DNA from: Granulicella aggregans
Lineage (GTDB): Bacteria; Acidobacteriota; Terriglobia; Terriglobales; Acidobacteriaceae
DNA: 64,000 nucleotides
Assembly (NCBI RefSeq): GCF_014203275.1
Contig: NZ_JACHIP010000001.1
Span: forward strand, 372,001-436,000
Reading direction: 5' to 3'
Shown: one piece after another, positions 36,462-45,500 of the stretch
Layout of the letters: every line of letters begins with the position of its first letter
Position numbering within the stretch: position 1 is the first letter of the stretch
The notes under the pieces: model-generated
Database searches by the model: none
What the model was told of the DNA's origin: nothing
The model's input: the letters and a program-made list of their open reading frames with translations, nothing else
Position numbers and translations under genes: made by a program

Positions 36462-38915
36462 TTATACCTCGGCTGCGTGCAATATCTCCTCGCGCACAAC
36501 CTCGTCGATCACGGCTTCCTGCTCTGTCCTGGGGAGGGCAATCGCCAGCACGTCTTCGATCACGCTCGCATAGTGGATATTCACGCCCTCGATCTGCTCC
36601 GGCGTCAGGTCTTCTTCAACCTGCTGCCTGCAGTCGACCGGTAGAATCACGTCGCGAACACCAGCCCGCTTGGCGGCAAGGAACTTCTCCTTTATTCCGC
36701 CAACCGGTAGAACGTTTCCGCTCAGCGTGATCTCGCCCGTCATCGCCGTTAGAGGCCGAACCCGGGCGTCGGTAAGGAGTGACACGAGTGCCGTAGCCAT
36801 GGTCACGCCCGCCGAAGGACCGTCCTTCGGGATCGCGCCCGCCGGCACGTGGATGTGGATGTCCACATCCTTCGTGAAGTCCTCCTCGAGCCCCAGCGAA
36901 GCCGCGTTCGAACGGACCCACGTCAGCGCCGCCTCCATCGACTCCTTCATCACGTCGCCAATCTGGCCGGTGATCTTGAAGCCGCCCTTGCCCTTCATTT
37001 TGTTGGCCTCGATGAAGAGGATGTCGCCGCCCGCCGGTGTCCATGCCAATCCGACGACCACGCCAGCGCGCTTGGTACGCTCCGCAATCTCGGTGTCGAC
37101 GCGAACCTTGATGCCGCCAAGGAACTCGTGCACGATCTCCTTCGTGATGACCAGCTTGTCCGTACGTCCTTCAGCGATCTTCCTGGCGAGCTTGCGGCAC
37201 ACCGTTCCAATCTGCTGCTCCAGCTTGCGAACACCCGCCTCACGCGTATAGTGCCGCGCGATCAGGCTGACGCTCTCCTCAGGGAACTCGATCAACGCTG
37301 GGTCGATTCCGTTCTCCTTCGTCTGGCGCGGGATGAGGTACTTGAACGCAATCTGTACCTTCTCTTCCTCGGTGTAGCCGGTCAGCTCGATGATCTCCAT
37401 GCGGTCCAGCAGCGGAGCCGGAATCGGGTCCAGCTGGTTCGCCGTGCAGATAAAGAGCACCTTTGAAAGATCGAACGGCTGGTCGAGATAGTTGTCGCGG
37501 AACGTATTATTCTGCTCCGGGTCCAGCGTCTCCAGCAGAGCGCTCGCGGGGTCGCCACGGAAGTCTCGGCCCAGCTTGTCGATCTCGTCCAGCATGAAGA
37601 CCGGATCGTTCGTCTCGACGCGCTTCAGGTTTTGGATGATCTGTCCGGGTAGCGCGCCGATATATGTACGGCGATGTCCGCGAATCTCCGCCTCATCGTG
37701 CATGCCGCCCAGCGAGATGCGGCTGAACTTGCGTCCCAGCGCCCGCGCGATGCTGCGGCCAAGCGAGGTCTTGCCCACGCCTGGAGGTCCAACGAAGCAC
37801 AGGATCGGCCCCTTCATGTCCGGCTTCAAACGCCGCACCGAGAGGTAGTCCAGGATGCGGTCCTTCACCTTGTTCAGACCGTAATGGTCCTCATCCAGGA
37901 AGTCCTTCGCCTTCGGGATGTCGATCTCGCCAGCGGACGACTTCGCCCACGGCAGCACCGCCAGCCACTCGATGTAATTCCGGGTCAGCGAGTAGTCCGC
38001 TGCCATCGGCGACATGCGAGATAGTCGCGAGAGCTCTTTCAGAGCGTCCTTCTTCGTCTCCTCCGGCATGCCGGCGTTTTCGATCTTCTCCTTCAGATCG
38101 GCCGTATCCTTCTGCGAGTCGTCTAGGTCGCCAAGCTCTTTCTGGATCGCCTTCAGTTGCTCGCGCAGGTAGTAATCCCGCTGCGACTGCTGAACGGAAT
38201 CTTGCACCTCGGTCTGGATCTTGTTGCGAAGTTGCTGGACTTCAAGCTCCTTGGCAAGGTGCTTGTTGATGCGCTCCATCCGCGCCAGAACGCTCGGCGT
38301 CTCCAGTAATTCCTGCTTATCTGTCGTCGTCAAAAACGGCAGTGAAGACGCGATAAAGTCCGCCAGCCGGCCGGGTTCTTCAATGTTAATGGCGATCGTC
38401 TGCAGATCATCCGACAGCGTCGGCGAGGAGGTCACGATCTGCTGGAACTGGCTGACGACGTTCCGCTGAAGTGCCTCAATCTCGGGTGAGACCGTGACCT
38501 CCGTCTCTGGAACCGTCTCATACTCCGCGGTCATGAAAGGCGAAAGCTGGGTAAACTCGCCCACGCGAACACGCTCGTTGCCTTCAGTAAAGACAAAGAG
38601 GCTCTGGTTCGGCATCTTCACGACCTTGTGTACGGTCGCGCGAGTGCCGATTGAATAGAGGTCCGCGCCTTCAGGCGTGTCCTGACGTGCATCGCGCTGG
38701 GCAACGACGAGAATTGTCTTGCCCTCGCCAAGGGATTGGATTAGCTGAATCGAGCTCTCTCTGCCAACCGTGAGCGGCAAAACAGCATGTGGAAACAGCA
38801 CGGTATCGCGAACAGGAAGCACAGGAAGGGGTGACTGACCGCCGTTAGCGGAAGAACCTTCGCCTGAGTTCTCGCTTCCCCGGGGATTGATTACGCTTAC
38901 AAAGTCATTTGGCAT
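36462..38915 (-). CDS. lon: ATP-dependent protease La (Lon)
   Basis: The protein is 817 aa. The N-terminal substrate domain starts LPVLPVRDTVLFPHAVLPL; the AAA+ module has Walker A GPPGVGKTS and Walker B PVFMLDEIDKLG; the protease domain has the catalytic Ser in PKDGPSAGVT and Lys in GGIKEKFLAAKRAG. It degrades misfolded and regulatory proteins in the cytoplasm. Start chosen at ATG 38915, with AAGGA 7 nt upstream; an ATG at 38933 adds six residues and has no such site. Confidence 0.97.
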   Translation of the reverse strand: MPNDFVSVINPRGSENSGEGSSANGGQSPLPVLPVRDTVLFPHAVLPLTVGRESSIQLIQSLGEGKTILVVAQRDARQDTPEGADLYSIGTRATVHKVVKMPNQSLFVFTEGNERVRVGEFTQLSPFMTAEYETVPETEVTVSPEIEALQRNVVSQFQQIVTSSPTLSDDLQTIAINIEEPGRLADFIASSLPFLTTTDKQELLETPSVLARMERINKHLAKELEVQQLRNKIQTEVQDSVQQSQRDYYLREQLKAIQKELGDLDDSQKDTADLKEKIENAGMPEETKKDALKELSRLSRMSPMAADYSLTRNYIEWLAVLPWAKSSAGEIDIPKAKDFLDEDHYGLNKVKDRILDYLSVRRLKPDMKGPILCFVGPPGVGKTSLGRSIARALGRKFSRISLGGMHDEAEIRGHRRTYIGALPGQIIQNLKRVETNDPVFMLDEIDKLGRDFRGDPASALLETLDPEQNNTFRDNYLDQPFDLSKVLFICTANQLDPIPAPLLDRMEIIELTGYTEEEKVQIAFKYLIPRQTKENGIDPALIEFPEESVSLIARHYTREAGVRKLEQQIGTVCRKLARKIAEGRTDKLVITKEIVHEFLGGIKVRVDTEIAERTKRAGVVVGLAWTPAGGDILFIEANKMKGKGGFKITGQIGDVMKESMEAALTWVRSNAASLGLEEDFTKDVDIHIHVPAGAIPKDGPSAGVTMATALVSLLTDARVRPLTAMTGEITLSGNVLPVGGIKEKFLAAKRAGVRDVILPVDCRQQVEEDLTPEQIEGVNIHYASVIEDVLAIALPRTEQEAVIDEVVREEILHAAEV

Positions 38916-39122
38916 TGAGTGTCCTTCTGTCATATTTCATGCTATTCGATGCCGAAGATTAATAAAAGTCGCAACCGCCGACTCTCAATCTCCGGACTCA
39001 CCCAGCCACATCCCGTTCTCATCGGCGTCAATAGCGCCCTCGTCAGCCTTGCCCCTACCCCTTGTGCGGCAGGTTTACCAATCTGACCGCGCCGAAAGCA
39101 TATACGATGCGGGCTATCGCCG

Positions 39123-39989
39123 TCAGGCGGCAAGAAAGCGCCCCAACTCCTTCACCATGTGGCAGTGGGACGCAAGCGACGAGAGCGCCGTCTCCGCCAT
39201 CGCCACATCCGTGAACCGGAACTCCACATAGAAGACATACTCCCAGGGCTGCCCCGGTACCGGGCGCGATTCGATCCTGGTCAGATCCACACCTGCCGAA
39301 GAGAGAAGTTGCAGCGCCTCAACCAGGGTTCCCGGACGGTGTTCGACCGTGAACGCAACCGTCATCTTGCTTACTTTCTCCGGAATCAGCCCAGCCGGCA
39401 GCGTCGCAACCCGATCTTCCCGGCAGACCAGGTGGAACCGGGTGAAGTTCGCGGCATGGTCTTCGAGATCTCGTGCGAGAATCTCGCCGCCATACTGCCG
39501 GGCCGCCAGTTCCGGAGCGATGCCCGCCGTATCCCGAAGCTGCATCTCCATCACATGCTTCACACTGCCGGCGGTATCGTAGAAAGGGATTACTTCGAGC
39601 GAGGGATGAGCCGCCAGATATCTCCGGCACTGCGACAGCGCAACCGGATGCGACATCACGCGCTTCAAATCCCCTATCTGCACTCCCGGCATTGCAATCA
39701 GGTTGAAGCGTATCCGCAGAAAGCTCTCGCTGACGATCCGAACCCGGTTCGCCGCGATCAGGTCGTAGTGTTCCGCTACTGCTCCGTGCAGGCTGTTCTC
39801 GATGGGCAATACGGCGCCGTCGATTGCCCGAGCCCCATCGGTCTCCATCAACCTTTCAAATACGATCGCCGAGACCGCGCAAGGCACGATCTCGACCGGC
39901 ACTCCGCTCGCGGCGAGCAGCTCCAACGCGGCCATGTGGCTGTTCGATCCAAGTTCTCCCTGAATCGCGATGCGTAACTTCGACTCCAC
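39123..39989 (-). CDS. pheA: Prephenate dehydratase
   Basis: The protein is 288 aa, a monofunctional enzyme. It converts prephenate to phenylpyruvate in phenylalanine synthesis. Motifs are DGAVLPIENSLHGAVAEHYD, VMSHPVALSQCRRYL, and HAANFTRFHLV with the catalytic Thr-Arg-Phe. A C-terminal ACT domain (HRPGTLVEALQLLSSAGVDLTRIESRPV) should give feedback control by phenylalanine. The start is GTG. One small deviation is GELGSNSHMAA where GxxGSYS is usual at the N-terminus. aroK, in the same pathway, is 14 kb away. Confidence 0.95.
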   Translation of the reverse strand: MESKLRIAIQGELGSNSHMAALELLAASGVPVEIVPCAVSAIVFERLMETDGARAIDGAVLPIENSLHGAVAEHYDLIAANRVRIVSESFLRIRFNLIAMPGVQIGDLKRVMSHPVALSQCRRYLAAHPSLEVIPFYDTAGSVKHVMEMQLRDTAGIAPELAARQYGGEILARDLEDHAANFTRFHLVCREDRVATLPAGLIPEKVSKMTVAFTVEHRPGTLVEALQLLSSAGVDLTRIESRPVPGQPWEYVFYVEFRFTDVAMAETALSSLASHCHMVKELGRFLAA

Positions 39990-40159
39990 CTCTACCCCAC
40001 TCTCAAGATCGTTCCATCAGCGCATACGCGAAATAAAATGTTTTCCGCAACAGCGTTTGGCAACCTCATTCTTACACCTCGCACCTTATGAAAGGTAGGC
40101 GGTTTATAAGCACAATCGCCCGGCCGCATCAAGGGCCCGGCAACAGGAGACTCACTCAA

Positions 40160-40309
40160 ATGCTCTGGACGATCACCATCATCCTCTTCCTTCTCTGGGT
40201 TGTCGGCTTGGTAAGCGGCGCGGCTCTCGGATCGTGGATTCACATTCTTCTCGTTCTCGCAATTATCGTTTTAATCTTCAACCTGCTTCAGGGCCGGCGC
40301 GCGCTTTAG
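40160..40309 (+). CDS. Small membrane protein, lmo0937 family
   Basis: The protein is 49 aa with two membrane helices (LWTITIILFLLWVVGLVSG and WIHILLVLAIIVLIFNLLQ-type) and a short basic tail. This is the lmo0937-like family of small stress-associated proteins. The ATG at 40160 has an AGGAG site 10 nt upstream; the longer frame from 40088 adds a non-membrane leader without support. A CsbD gene follows after 93 bp, and the pair is seen in other bacteria. Confidence 0.85.
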   Translation: MLWTITIILFLLWVVGLVSGAALGSWIHILLVLAIIVLIFNLLQGRRAL

Positions 40310-40402
40310 ATTTATTAGGCGCAGTAAACGCTGAAAGCGAACTCCAAGTACATTTTTTTGAAGCATATCTAATAACCTCTCACGATTTATCTAGGAGTAA
40401 TC

Positions 40403-40732
40403 ATGGCCACCGAAACACTCACGGGTAAGTTTGATCAACTCAAGGGTCAGGTAAAGCAGTCAGTCGGCGAAGCTACCGGGAACGAAAAGCTAGCTAACTC
40501 TGGCGCCGCCGATCAGGTAAAGGGCGCAGCCAAGGAGGCATGGGGCAACACTAAGGAAGCCGCCCATGCTGTCTCTGACGACGCGCATACCCGCGCTGAG
40601 GCTCGCCGCGCGGAAGCCGAAGCGGAAGGTCACGAGAAGGCGCACTCGGTCCGCGATAGCATTGTAAACTCCGCACAGAACCTGAAGGATAGCGTTATTC
40701 GCCACACAGACAATGTGAAAGCGAAGCACTAG
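40403..40732 (+). CDS. CsbD family stress protein
   Basis: The protein is 109 aa and hydrophilic. The CsbD signature is LTGKFDQLKGQVKQSVGEATGN at the N-terminus. The C-terminal half is a long charged helix (AHTRAEARRAEAEAEGHEKAH). CsbD is induced by general stress in Bacillus; here the function is not known. TAGGAG lies 6 nt before the ATG. A strong terminator follows the stop codon. Confidence 0.93.
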   Translation: MATETLTGKFDQLKGQVKQSVGEATGNEKLANSGAADQVKGAAKEAWGNTKEAAHAVSDDAHTRAEARRAEAEAEGHEKAHSVRDSIVNSAQNLKDSVIRHTDNVKAKH

Positions 40733-40748
40733 TTATCTGCCATCAAAT

Positions 40749-40779
40749 AAAAGCCCGCTCAATGAGCGGGCTTTTATTT
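40749..40779. terminator. Bidirectional intrinsic terminator
   Basis: A 12-bp stem (AAAAGCCCGCTC against GAGCGGGCTTTT) with a 3-nt loop has an A-tract on one side and a T-tract on the other. It serves both csbD (plus) and the UbiA-family gene (minus), whose stops face each other across it. Confidence 0.95.
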
Positions 40780-40787
40780 TGCTCTTC

Positions 40788-41654
40788 TTAGCGGCTCAAT
40801 AAAACATCAGTAGCCACAAAGACGAAAAGCACCACAGAGATCACACCATTAAGGGTAAAAAAAGCTGCATTCATTCTTCGCAGGTCCTTCGGCGAGATGA
40901 TCGCGTGCTCATATATGAGAAGTCCTGTCACCGCCCCTATTCCGACCGTCGCGATCTTCCCTAGCCCGAATAGCTCAACAAGCCACAAAAGCACCAGGAT
41001 CATCATGAAGTGCATGACGCGCGCCATCCAGAAGGCGCCCTCAATTCCGAACGACTGCGGCACGCTATTTAGTCCGACGCGGCGGTCGTGTTCGAAGTCC
41101 TGACACGCATAGAGAATATCGAAGCCACCCACCCATAGAATTACCGCAAGCGTCAGCACCGCGATCCGGGGATCGAAGCTGCCTCGCACGGCTATCCACG
41201 CAGCCGATGGCGCAATACCCAGCGCCAGTCCCAACACCAGATGAGACCACCGCGTCACTCGCTTCATGTAGCTGTATACCAGCACTACTCCAAGGGCAGC
41301 CGGCGCAAGCTCCAGTGAGAGCCGGTTCAACATGGCTGCGCCCAGGAAAAACACGACCGCGGATACGGCGACAAACCCGCCTACGAATCCCTTGCTCAAC
41401 GCGCCTGCAGGAATCGCCCGCGCGGCGGTGCGAGGATTCGCCGCGTCCAGTTCCGCATCGGCCAACCGATTGAACGCCATCGCCGCCGTCCGCGCTGACA
41501 CCATGCACACTACGATCCATAGAAATACAGATACCTTAGGCCACCCGCCAGCCGCCAGCACTGCTCCAGTCAAAGCGAAGGGCAGCGCAAAGATGCTGTG
41601 CTCCCACTTGATCATCTCGAGCGCAACGCCCGTCCTGCTCATCAACGAACTCAT
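40788..41654 (-). CDS. UbiA-family prenyltransferase (4-hydroxybenzoate polyprenyltransferase-like)
   Basis: The protein is 288 aa with about 8-9 membrane helices. The two Asp-rich motifs are NRLADAELDAANPRTAARAIP and DFEHDRRVGLNSVPQSFG. It attaches a polyprenyl chain to an aromatic acid during quinone synthesis. Acidobacteria use menaquinone, so the futalosine-pathway enzyme MqnP, a UbiA relative, is a good candidate; UbiA itself is the alternative. Two starts (41654 or 41642) are possible. Confidence 0.9.
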   Translation of the reverse strand: MSSLMSRTGVALEMIKWEHSIFALPFALTGAVLAAGGWPKVSVFLWIVVCMVSARTAAMAFNRLADAELDAANPRTAARAIPAGALSKGFVGGFVAVSAVVFFLGAAMLNRLSLELAPAALGVVLVYSYMKRVTRWSHLVLGLALGIAPSAAWIAVRGSFDPRIAVLTLAVILWVGGFDILYACQDFEHDRRVGLNSVPQSFGIEGAFWMARVMHFMMILVLLWLVELFGLGKIATVGIGAVTGLLIYEHAIISPKDLRRMNAAFFTLNGVISVVLFVFVATDVLLSR

Positions 41655-41735
41655 ACATCCATTCTATGAGCTTTCAGGCAAAACGATGGCCGGGCACCTT
41701 TGCCCGGCCATCGCCCCGTAGATCCACCGAGATCC

Positions 41736-42521
41736 TTACTTCGACGCCGAGTTCGACGATCCCTCGACCTGCAGGTTATTCGTCACCTTGAACACACCCG
41801 GAACAGAGTTCGCGCGAATCCCCGCAGTATCTTTGTCGGCCTTACTATCGACCACACCCGACAACGTCACGTTGCCGCTTACCACGGTGATCCTGATCGG
41901 CTTCGCCGGATCGATCGAGTACTTGTTCAGCGAAGGATAGCCGTAGACCGCGCGAGCTGTAGCTATACGAATTCGGTCATCCATTGGCGAAGGCGGCGCT
42001 ACTTCAATGTTGTCGACGACATCCTTCACGCCGGGATAATTCGCAGCCTCGCTAAGCGCAGAGTCCTTATCCATCGGGCCGTACGCTACGCCGCCAAGCG
42101 TTACCACACCATTCTGTACTCCAATGGTGATGGCATTGAAGGCCGTCGTTCCGTATCCCACGCGGTCATACGCGATCTTCTCGCCGATCTTGTCCCGCAG
42201 GGTCGAGTCTTCAACCGTGGGGCCGGCCACCGTGATCTCATTGCGCACGCCAGCGACGTTCTTTCGATGATGTGCCTTCTTGTCAGCGTCTTCCTTCTCG
42301 CTGTAAACATCGACGGTTCCGGTCAGCGTCACCATCCCGCCCGAGACATCTACCTTTACATTGGCAAAGTGCTTGTTGCTCAGCGCCTTCATCACGTCGG
42401 CTTGAATCTGCGCGTCTGCCGGGCTTGCGCTCTGCGCCGCTGCGAATCCTGCGCTGCCAACAGCTAATAGAGCGGCGACTATCGCCGCATTTGTTGCACG
42501 TTTTACTCCATTGCCGTTCAT
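41736..42521 (-). CDS. Secreted protein with three BON domains
   Basis: The protein is 261 aa from the ATG at 42521, which sits just before a standard signal peptide (ending GFAAAQ). Three BON modules follow: IQADVMKALSNKHFANVKVDVSGGMVTLTG, then LRDKIGEKIAYDRVGYG with GVVTLGG, then IRIATARAVYG with GNVTLSG. BON domains bind phospholipids, as in OsmY and DolP. It should be a periplasmic or outer-membrane-associated stress protein. It lies 78 bp downstream of tamB. Confidence 0.92.
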   Translation of the reverse strand: MNGNGVKRATNAAIVAALLAVGSAGFAAAQSASPADAQIQADVMKALSNKHFANVKVDVSGGMVTLTGTVDVYSEKEDADKKAHHRKNVAGVRNEITVAGPTVEDSTLRDKIGEKIAYDRVGYGTTAFNAITIGVQNGVVTLGGVAYGPMDKDSALSEAANYPGVKDVVDNIEVAPPSPMDDRIRIATARAVYGYPSLNKYSIDPAKPIRITVVSGNVTLSGVVDSKADKDTAGIRANSVPGVFKVTNNLQVEGSSNSASK

Positions 42522-42599
42522 CGTCGTCTCCGCTCTGCCCCGCGGCATGATCGCCGAACTAATGGGCATCCTTACGCAGATAAGACGCAAAAATCAGGG

Positions 42600-45500
42600 T
42601 TAACGATAGCGTTTGCGAATTTTATATACGACGCTGAAGACGCCCGTCTCATCGCGCGTCGCCACGATCGACATGTTCCGGTTCAGTTGGTACTGAACCT
42701 GGATCAACTGCTGCGCCGTCTGATTCACATTCTGCGCATAAGTCAAAGTAAGCTGCTGCGTAAGTTGCTGCTCGACCGTGATACGCGCCGATGAGTTACC
42801 CAGCGTACCCACGAACGCCGGATCGATCTTTACACTGCCTACGCCGAAGAGCTTAGAGACTCGGTTACTCACCGTAGCGTTCAGAGCTCCGCCCAGCAGA
42901 GCGCTGGTCGTAGGATCGGTACCGGCCTGTACCTGCTTCTCCTGGTAGATCTGCGCCTCTTCCTGCGTACGCCCCAGTGCCAGCAGATTGAAGACGTCCG
43001 CCTCGCTAAGCGGCGGCTCCGAGCGATACGTCGGCTTCAGGTTTGTCGACGTCCCATGCAGGCCAACGGTGATGTCATAGCTCTCCACGCGCGCCGTCGC
43101 ATCGATATCGATCACCGGATCGATCCGCACCGGGTTCGAGAAGTAGATATCGCCACGCTGCAACTGATACGTCGTGCCGGCGAAGGTCGCGCTGCCATCG
43201 GTCACCTGGATGCGTCCCAGGACGGTGGGCGAGGCGATTGTTCCGCGTACCGTCAGGTCCACCGTTCCGGCCAGCTTCGCGTACGAGTTCTGGAAGTCCA
43301 ACTGCGGCGAGCTGGTCACATGAACGTCGAGCACAATCTTGTCCATGATCGAATTTGGATCGGGCGGCGCGGCCACTCCCCCTGACCCCGCAAACGCCGC
43401 AAAGTCCACGTTCGCGCCCACGCCGAATCGCGTAATGAGCATGTTGCCGCCCAGCCGTAGACTGTCCGGGCCGCCCTGTAGCTTCAAGCTCGCGTTGGCC
43501 GTCGCGCTCAGCCCGTTGTAACGCACGCGCACTGTATCCGCGCCAAGCGTCAGGTCAGCGAACAGCCCATCGCGATAACTGAAAAATCCGCCGATCGTCA
43601 CCTTGCCGCCGCCGGTCGTAGCGGTCAGACTCTCCACCTGCAACCGGTCCTCGTTGAAGGCGAGGGTGCCATTCATATCGGTCAGACCGTTCGGGATGCT
43701 CTCCATGCTGGCGTTCACATGCTCGAACTTGATCTTGCCGGTCAGTTGCGGGTCCTTCATCTGACCCACGGTCGCCACGTCGAAGCTCACTTTGCCGCTT
43801 GCCTGAACCTCACGGTCGACGACGTGCGCCAGCGCCGGGCTGACGCTGCCTGTCGCATGCAGATTCAGCGCGCCGCCCTTTGGATCAGTGGCACCGAAGA
43901 CCTGCGCCGTTCCTCCCGCATGCAGATCCGTATCGGTCCCGGTGATGTGCAACTGGTCCAGTGTCGCCACACCACTCTTGAGGCTCACACGGATGGGCTC
44001 CGCTGCTTTCAGGTCGATGCCCTGCAACTTCACGCTGAAGTTGTTCAGCGCCGCATTGCCTTCGAGCTTCATCGGCGTCTTCAGAGGTCCGTTGACCGTG
44101 ACCGTTCCATCGATGTTTGAGGTCGCCTTAAGCCCGGTAGTCGAGAACATATCGACCGCCTTACCCACATCCAGTCCGGCAAAGTTGAGCTTTGCCTGCG
44201 TCGGATAGTCCCCTGTCAACTGAGTCTGTCCGGTAGCGTCTATCTTCGTCCCAATCGCGGTAGCGTGGGCCGTCAGGTACATGATCTTGCCTTCGCTGTG
44301 AACGTCCGCCGCGACCTCGCCCACAGCCTTGCCGCTTACGGTCACATTCGCCAGCCGCAACTTCGCAGTCAGCCCTGGCTGCTCGATCGTTCCATTCGCG
44401 TCGGCCACCAGCGTCAGCGTCCCATCTGCCGCGACACCCGACTTCTTCACCGTGTCCAGCTTCGACAGCAACAGATTGTCGCCCTGCAGATGGGCATGGA
44501 ATCGCTCGCTTCCCATGTCATAGCCCCCGTTGCCGGTCACCTGCATGTCGTGCGCCTTCAACACGACGTTTTTGCCTTCGATCGCCTTTCCCTGCATGGT
44601 AAGGTCGGCGTTCACTCCCTGGAATGCCTCTCCATACGCAACCCCGTTCGCCAGCGCGACATTGCCGCTGCCGTTCAACGCGCCAAGGGTCCCGTTCACG
44701 TTTCCGTGCAGATTCAAAGTGCCGGTCACTGGATACTTCCCTTGCTGTCCGGCGATCTGCAACACGTCCCCCATCTGCGCGTTCGCGAGCTGCACCTGTG
44801 CGTTCACGGCCGTGTCGTCGTCCCACACATAGCTGGAGGTGCGCCGCTTTGAAACCAGCTTATGCGGCTTCACCGAACCTCCCACGTTCAGCACGGCCGT
44901 TCCGCGCGTGATTGTCGAACTTGCAACCGCCAACCCGGAGTACGGCGAAAACTCAGCGTCCGCGATCACTGAATCCACCAGCACATCCGCTTGCTGCGTC
45001 TCTCCCGTACCGAGCTTGACTTCTACCTGCTGCGCCTGCAGATGTCCCTTCACATCGAGGTCTGCAATCGCCCCCGAGGCCGAACCCTGGAACTCCAGCC
45101 CTCCATGCAGCACCAGCGGTATCGCCGCGCTGCCCTTCTTGCCATTCGATTCCAAGCCCAGCGTCTGTAACAACTGGTCATACTCGCCCAGATCGCGCAC
45201 CGAAAGATTCACCTGCAGCGCCGTCAACGGGTCGCCAACATTCACGCCCAGTACACCACTCGCATTAAGCGTCGACTGCGGCGTGAGCAACTGAATCCTC
45301 GAGATGCGCACGACCTCGGACTTGCCGTCGTAGTGCGCCTGCGCCTGTCCGCTGACCGGGATGTTGCTCGCCGCACCCGCGCGCTTCGAGCCTGATGGCG
45401 CGAACTTCAAGTCGCCATCCACCTGCACCGAAGCCGCAAGAGCGCTCGCCGGTCCGCTCCACTCCGCCTTAATCGGGCCGCTCACTGTGGTGTCGAAGCC

